DNA from: DATAYF01 sp036272735
GTDB taxonomy: Bacteria > Chloroflexota > Ktedonobacteria > Ktedonobacterales > Ktedonobacteraceae
DNA length: 18,173 nucleotides
Assembly: GCA_036272735.1 (NCBI GenBank)
Contig: DATAYF010000358.1
Span: forward strand, 1-18,173
Direction: 5' to 3'
A model generated the notes under the pieces. The model saw only the letters and a program-made list of their open reading frames with translations, had not been told where the DNA came from and made no database searches. Within the stretch, counting starts at the first letter, position 1, and every line of letters starts with the position of its first letter. The translations under genes were made by a program, and so were the position numbers. This document shows positions 13,855-18,173 of this stretch, piece after piece.

Positions 13855-15189
13855 ATGGATAAGAAGTGCCCCTACTGTGGGGCTGAGACAAGACCAGGCG
13901 ATAACTATTGCTTGAATTGTGGCAATCCACTAATCCCTGTGACGCCTGGCTCGGCACCTTCTCAACAGGGACAAAATTCAAGCGGAGACCCAACCCTCGC
14001 GTCTCCCGACGACTGGGCCGCGTCTGTCCCCAATTCGTCTTCGGCAGGCTCGAATGGGTCCGCTCCCACCAACGATGCCGAAATCTCCACGCAAAATCCT
14101 GAGCATCAGTCTGCTCCCGCCGCCATACTCGATAAGATTGAACAGCCTGCTCGCTTGATTTTGCACTCAGACATCGGCGAGGTGGTCAACGACTACGCGT
14201 TGGACAAGCCAGAAATTGCCGTTGGACGCGCCCCACAAAGCGATATTCTATTATCTAAGGATAAGCTGACCTCGCGCCGCCACGCGACGATCACCTATGA
14301 ACAAGGTCAATACATCCTGAAGGACGAGCATAGCGCGAATGGCACCTTTGTCAATGGGCAGCAGTTGGAAGAAATGACTCCCTACACGTTGCACGATGGC
14401 GACCATGTTGGCATTGGTGAACACGAGCTGATCTTCCGTACCCACGATTCGCCAGCCGACGCTATCGAACATGCAGAAACTATTGTGGGACCATTCCAGG
14501 GCAATCCCTCTGATGAGCAGGCTACCGTGGCGGCAAGCGCCGATGACGAAGCTCATCCTGCGCATAATGAGGCCGAAGCACCAGTGGTACCTGCGACCGG
14601 GGTTGCTGATATGCCAGCCACTCCGCTTGCACCTGCCGCCTCTGTCCCACCTGTGACCTCATCCTATCAGCCTGAGCAGGAGGCACCTGCTGCGCCCAGC
14701 ACATACACTCCACCGGAGAGTTCTGCTAGCGCTCCTCAAGACGCCAAGGTGACACTGAGCCGCTTAACCACGATTGCGCAACCTTCCCTGCCAGATATGA
14801 CCTCCCTGGTCGCTGCCCTCTCTACGCTGGATGGACAGATCGCATCGTTACAGGAGCAGTTTAATACGACCCAGGAATCCATGCGTAACCATGAGTCTGA
14901 AATCGCCGGAGCAAGCGGCCAACTGCGTGCCGATCTGCGCCGTGTGTGTGATCGCATGGATAATACCATTGCCGACGTGGCCCGCAATCGCGAGGCACTG
15001 GCCTGGAGCGAACTGACTCAGTTAATAGAAGATGTCATGAACAATCCACGGGATATCGAGTACGTGACCAAGCTTGCCCGCAAGGCACGGGACTTGAATA
15101 AAATCTTCCAGTTGCACCAGAACGTTCTGAATACCATGGCCGAATGCAATAGCCTGCTGCGTGGCTTGATCGGGGAAGATAACCAGTAA
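13855..15189 (+). CDS. zinc-ribbon, FHA-domain and coiled-coil protein
   Basis: 444 residues in three parts. Residues 1-25 form a zinc ribbon (C5, C8, C19, C22). An FHA domain covers about 100-205 with the phosphothreonine-binding signature: G124-R125, SRRH 140-143 and NGTFVNG 162-168. A Pro/Ala/Glu-rich linker (about 210-300) leads to a C-terminal helical region (about 310-440), with MTSLVAALSTLDGQIASLQE and later heptad-like helices suggesting a coiled coil. There is no signal peptide or membrane helix. By family, FHA modules bind Thr-phosphorylated partners made by Ser/Thr kinases; the kinase and partner are not in this window. The start is set by GGAGG 9 bases upstream. A hairpin 15 bases after the stop probably ends its transcript. 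Confidence 0.85.
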   Translation: MDKKCPYCGAETRPGDNYCLNCGNPLIPVTPGSAPSQQGQNSSGDPTLASPDDWAASVPNSSSAGSNGSAPTNDAEISTQNPEHQSAPAAILDKIEQPARLILHSDIGEVVNDYALDKPEIAVGRAPQSDILLSKDKLTSRRHATITYEQGQYILKDEHSANGTFVNGQQLEEMTPYTLHDGDHVGIGEHELIFRTHDSPADAIEHAETIVGPFQGNPSDEQATVAASADDEAHPAHNEAEAPVVPATGVADMPATPLAPAASVPPVTSSYQPEQEAPAAPSTYTPPESSASAPQDAKVTLSRLTTIAQPSLPDMTSLVAALSTLDGQIASLQEQFNTTQESMRNHESEIAGASGQLRADLRRVCDRMDNTIADVARNREALAWSELTQLIEDVMNNPRDIEYVTKLARKARDLNKIFQLHQNVLNTMAECNSLLRGLIGEDNQ

Positions 15190-15203
15190 AGTAACCAGTG
15201 TTC

Positions 15204-15229
15204 AGGGCGGCCTCCTTTCTGGTCGCCCT
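15204..15229 (+). terminator. terminator-like hairpin after the FHA gene
   Basis: AGGGCGGCC (15204-15212) pairs with GGTCGCCCT (15221-15229) at eight of nine positions around an 8-base loop. The following GCCTTTCG is only weakly T-rich, so termination efficiency is uncertain. The hairpin lies inside the GTG-extended frame of the next gene, which argues against that earlier start. Confidence 0.5.
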
Positions 15230-15296
15230 GCCTTTCGATGTAAAGCACGTAGCATACCTCGACCTCGTAAAGATAAGTATAGCGGACAACTTTTCT

Positions 15297-16787
15297 ATGT
15301 ATAAACAAGTACCTTTAGATGTCGTAAGTGATGAAGTAACAATACCCACACAGGAGCATACCAGCCACGCGGATGCTATTGTGATTGGGGCTGGGTTGGG
15401 CGGTTTGCTTACCGCGGCCCAGTTGCTACAGCGCGGCAAACGCGTTGTCGTGTTCGAACGCTTAAATCATTGTGGTGGTCGCTTCACCGCCAAAAACTTT
15501 CACGGGGTACAAGTGAGTACCGGCGCAGTGCATATGGTTCCCTTTGGGAGTAGCGGCGTACTGGCACATACCCTACGTCTCTTGCACGTGCCCCATCGTT
15601 TTTTTGATGCTGATGTCTTTGGTTCATTTCACGTGCACGGCAAGCAGTATCGCGCACGCGGTCTATTAGGCGTATTAAAGTTCCTTGGCCCGCGCCAGTC
15701 ATTCTGGTTTCTACGCCTTGGGTATTTGATGTTTTTTCGTCCACTACCTATAGAAGAGCGAGCTTTGCCATTTGCCCGCTGGCTCACGCAGCATTGTAAC
15801 GTGCAACGCAATCCACAATTAGTCGCCTTCTTCGAACGTATTTCGCGCTTCGCGCTGAGCCTCGAACTCAGCCAGGTCAGCACCGATGAGGTGGTACGCA
15901 CGACGAAAAACATGTTTCGCTTCGGTGCTCCTGCTATTGTGCAAGGCGGCTGTGGCGAACTCACGCACCAGCTAGAGCAGCACGTCCGTACACACGGCGC
16001 GCAGATCCACCTATCCAGCCCGGTGCAGCAAATACTCACGGACGATGGGCGCGTCGTCGGCGTACGGATGCAAGAGAAAACCGGTAGCCCGCAGACCTAT
16101 TGCTATGCTCCACTCGTGGTGAGCGATATCGGCCCACGTGCCACGGCCGCTCTCCTACAAAGTCATCGCGTCACTCAGGCGGAGGTCTTAAAACCATCTC
16201 ACGCGACCACGAGTGACAATAACACACCTGAACTGCATGAAGCCATTGGTCTGAAAGTTCATGTGCTCAGCGATATCTCTTTAATTCCTCACCAGGGCAT
16301 CATGTATTGCCTGGATACCAAACGCATTGCGGGCATTGTGCAGCCGACCAATAGCGATCCCAGCCTGGCTCCTCCTGGGAAGCACTTGTTGATTAGCCAC
16401 CAGGTTATGCAAAGTAACGACGTTGAAGCAGAGCGCGCGCTGGCCCTGGAAGATTTTCGCCAGCTCTTTGGCCCCGCCTTTGCGACCCATTGTCGTATCT
16501 TAACTATGGGAACCTATCGTGGTGAATGGCCGGTCAACCGTGTTGCCCAGGGGGAAGACACGCTACCACAAACGGATACACCAGGACTCTATCTCGTCGG
16601 GGACGCGGTAAAGCCCACTGGTTACTTGATGGTTGAGGGCGTAGCGCAGAGCGTCAATCGCTTGATGGACCTGTTCGATGACCATGCGACCACCTCGGTC
16701 CATGCGCGTAATCAGGTCTCGCCCCCTTCGCGTTTGAACGCGATACGTTGGTTGTGGAAAGCTCCAGGCAATTCTGAAAAAGCCTGA
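15297..16787 (+). CDS. phytoene-desaturase-like FAD-dependent oxidoreductase
   Basis: 496 residues. A Rossmann FAD-binding motif GAGLGG (31-36) has the ribose-binding Glu54 at the end of the second strand and is followed by CGGRF, as in the CrtI/amine-oxidase class. The C-terminal FAD motif TPGLYLVGDAVKPTGYLMVEG (split around G435-D436) closes the domain. The substrate-binding middle is hydrophobic and not diagnostic, so carotenoid, polyene or other desaturation or oxidation are all possible. The ATG at 15297 is preferred over a GTG at 15198 because the earlier start lies at a terminator-like hairpin and adds no conserved sequence; its ribosome site is weak. It ends 17 bases before murA, suggesting co-transcription. 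No other carotenoid gene is near. Confidence 0.78.
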   Translation: MYKQVPLDVVSDEVTIPTQEHTSHADAIVIGAGLGGLLTAAQLLQRGKRVVVFERLNHCGGRFTAKNFHGVQVSTGAVHMVPFGSSGVLAHTLRLLHVPHRFFDADVFGSFHVHGKQYRARGLLGVLKFLGPRQSFWFLRLGYLMFFRPLPIEERALPFARWLTQHCNVQRNPQLVAFFERISRFALSLELSQVSTDEVVRTTKNMFRFGAPAIVQGGCGELTHQLEQHVRTHGAQIHLSSPVQQILTDDGRVVGVRMQEKTGSPQTYCYAPLVVSDIGPRATAALLQSHRVTQAEVLKPSHATTSDNNTPELHEAIGLKVHVLSDISLIPHQGIMYCLDTKRIAGIVQPTNSDPSLAPPGKHLLISHQVMQSNDVEAERALALEDFRQLFGPAFATHCRILTMGTYRGEWPVNRVAQGEDTLPQTDTPGLYLVGDAVKPTGYLMVEGVAQSVNRLMDLFDDHATTSVHARNQVSPPSRLNAIRWLWKAPGNSEKA

Positions 16788-16804
16788 GAAAGATAATTTG
16801 TGCT

Positions 16805-18142
16805 ATGGATGATATCGACATATCGGCCTTGTCATCTCCACATTATTTAATTGCTGGTGGTGCGCCACTTCATGGAGAAGTGACGATTAGTGGAGCAAAA
16901 AACGCGGTCACAAAAATGGTGATCGCCTCTTTATTGACAACCGATCCATGCGTTTTACAGAATGTGCCGCTGCTCGGCGACCTGTATTTGACCGTCAAGA
17001 TGTGCCAGGATCTTGGCGCGGAGGCCCATTTAGAGGATCATACGCTCACGATCAATACCCCCGATATTCGCAAGAACCATGTCTCAATTGAAATTGGCGG
17101 CCTCAATCGTATCGGGGTTATGACGCTTGGACCGTTGCTCCATCGTTGTGGCGAGGTTTCCATTCCCAGGCCTGGTGGCGATCGCATCGGACCACGTCCA
17201 ATCAACTTTCATATCAATGGTTTACAACAAATGGGTGCGGAAATCGTTGAACGTGACGGCTATTACCACTGCACCGTTGCCCAACGCCTGCATGGCGCGA
17301 ACATTAAGTTGCCATTTCCAAGCGTTATGGCGACAGAAAACTTGATTATCACAGCCTCCCTGGCAAAAGGCGTTACCATGATCGAAAATGCTGCCATTGA
17401 GCCAGAAATCATTGATCTGATCAAGTTTTTGCAGAAGATGGGCGCGATTATCGAGCAAAAAGTTGATCGCCGCATCGTTATCGAGGGTGTTGACCACTTG
17501 CGCGGAGCTACGCATACACTGTTAAGTGACCGCAACGAGGTGGTATCATTGGCCGTCGCTTCGTATCTTACGCACGGCGATGTCTACCTCCGTCGCGCCC
17601 AGCAGGATACGTTGTTGACCTTCCTCAACACCCTATCCAAGATGCGCCTGCGTTTCGATGTTGATGACGAGGGTATTCGCTTCATTGGTGATGGACAACG
17701 CCCGCCAGCTATCGCACTAGAGACCGACGTTCATCCTGGTTTTATGACCGATTGGCAGCAACCATTTACCATTCTGCTCACGCAGGCCGATGGCATGTCG
17801 GTTGTACACGAGACAGTGTACGAAGACCGCTTCGGCTATACCAGCGCCTTACAGGGCATGGGTGGTCACGTTGGCCTCTATGCGAAATGTTTAGGTGAAG
17901 TGCCCTGCCGTTTCCGCGAACAACAGTACTCGCATAGTTGTGTCGTCCGTGGACCAACTCCCCTACACAGTACGCGCCTCGATATCCCCGATATTCGCGC
18001 TGGCTGCTCGTATATTCTGGCAGCGCTGTGTGCTGAGGGTACCTCTACAGTCTATGGTATCGAGCACATCGAACGTGGCTACGAAAACCTGGATGTCAAA
18101 CTGCAAAGTTTGGGCGCACAGATCGAACGTGTCAGCCATTAA
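16805..18142 (+). CDS. murA: UDP-N-acetylglucosamine 1-carboxyvinyltransferase, Asp-type active site
   Basis: 445 residues, complete. It transfers enolpyruvate from PEP to UDP-GlcNAc, the first committed step of peptidoglycan synthesis, in the cytoplasm. Visible sites are SGAKNA with K32-N33, PGGDRIGPRP in the mobile loop, TDWQ with the catalytic-base Asp, and DIRAG with the PEP-binding Arg. In the loop the usual Cys (Cys115 in E. coli) is replaced by Asp126. By established knowledge of mycobacterial and chlamydial MurA, that change keeps activity and makes the enzyme insensitive to fosfomycin. The N-terminus is about 10 residues longer than usual. It follows the flavoprotein after 17 bases, with only a weak ribosome site. 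It could be a second paralogue (murAB/murZ type); one copy alone cannot decide. Confidence 0.92.
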   Translation: MDDIDISALSSPHYLIAGGAPLHGEVTISGAKNAVTKMVIASLLTTDPCVLQNVPLLGDLYLTVKMCQDLGAEAHLEDHTLTINTPDIRKNHVSIEIGGLNRIGVMTLGPLLHRCGEVSIPRPGGDRIGPRPINFHINGLQQMGAEIVERDGYYHCTVAQRLHGANIKLPFPSVMATENLIITASLAKGVTMIENAAIEPEIIDLIKFLQKMGAIIEQKVDRRIVIEGVDHLRGATHTLLSDRNEVVSLAVASYLTHGDVYLRRAQQDTLLTFLNTLSKMRLRFDVDDEGIRFIGDGQRPPAIALETDVHPGFMTDWQQPFTILLTQADGMSVVHETVYEDRFGYTSALQGMGGHVGLYAKCLGEVPCRFREQQYSHSCVVRGPTPLHSTRLDIPDIRAGCSYILAALCAEGTSTVYGIEHIERGYENLDVKLQSLGAQIERVSH

Positions 18143-18173
18143 CCAATAATAAATACAAGCAGAAGCGGGGGGG

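Overview
The window looks like a chromosomal segment of a filamentous, Gram-positive-type Chloroflexota bacterium, most likely class Ktedonobacteria. This is inferred, not proven. The reasons are the abundance of ISL3/IS3 elements, moderate GC, strong AGGAGG-type ribosome sites, a DUF711 protein, a zinc-ribbon/FHA protein, a USP of the type often linked to amino-acid permeases, and a MurA with Asp in place of the usual catalytic Cys.

Layout. (1) 1-2733 is a decayed mobile zone: the 3' end of an ISL3 transposase with its terminal repeat, a nearly complete IS3-family element whose transposase is broken by one inserted base, and an AT-rich large serine recombinase that has lost its catalytic N-terminus. 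The recombinase frame runs into the 3' end of the next gene, which suggests the edge of an integrated element. (2) 2635-6856, minus strand: ribokinase downstream of a 1058-residue Dna2-like protein that fuses a Cas4/RecB-type iron-sulfur nuclease to an SF1B helicase. (3) 6857-8443, plus strand: a spacer with one doubtful small ORF, then a DUF711 protein. (4) 8538-12475, minus strand: a stand-alone GAF protein, a universal stress protein, a two-TM stress-type membrane protein and DnaA. (5) 12754-18142, plus strand: a lipoprotein, a zinc-ribbon/FHA/coiled-coil protein, a phytoene-desaturase-like flavoprotein and MurA. The last two are 17 bases apart and probably co-transcribed.

The genes do not form one obvious pathway. 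There are housekeeping functions (DnaA, MurA, Dna2-like repair), stress and signal sensors (GAF, USP, FHA) and isolated metabolic enzymes. Several regulatory sites can be read: extended -10 promoters followed directly by palindromes ahead of the GAF gene and the FHA gene, overlapping divergent promoter candidates between dnaA and the lipoprotein gene, and two interleaved inverted repeats with pseudoknot order between the USP and GAF genes. I found no CRISPR array, tRNA or rRNA, and no convincing new multi-gene defence system. The most notable items are the Dna2-like fusion, the Asp-type MurA, the eroded integrative element at the end of rbsK, and the operator-like palindromes.
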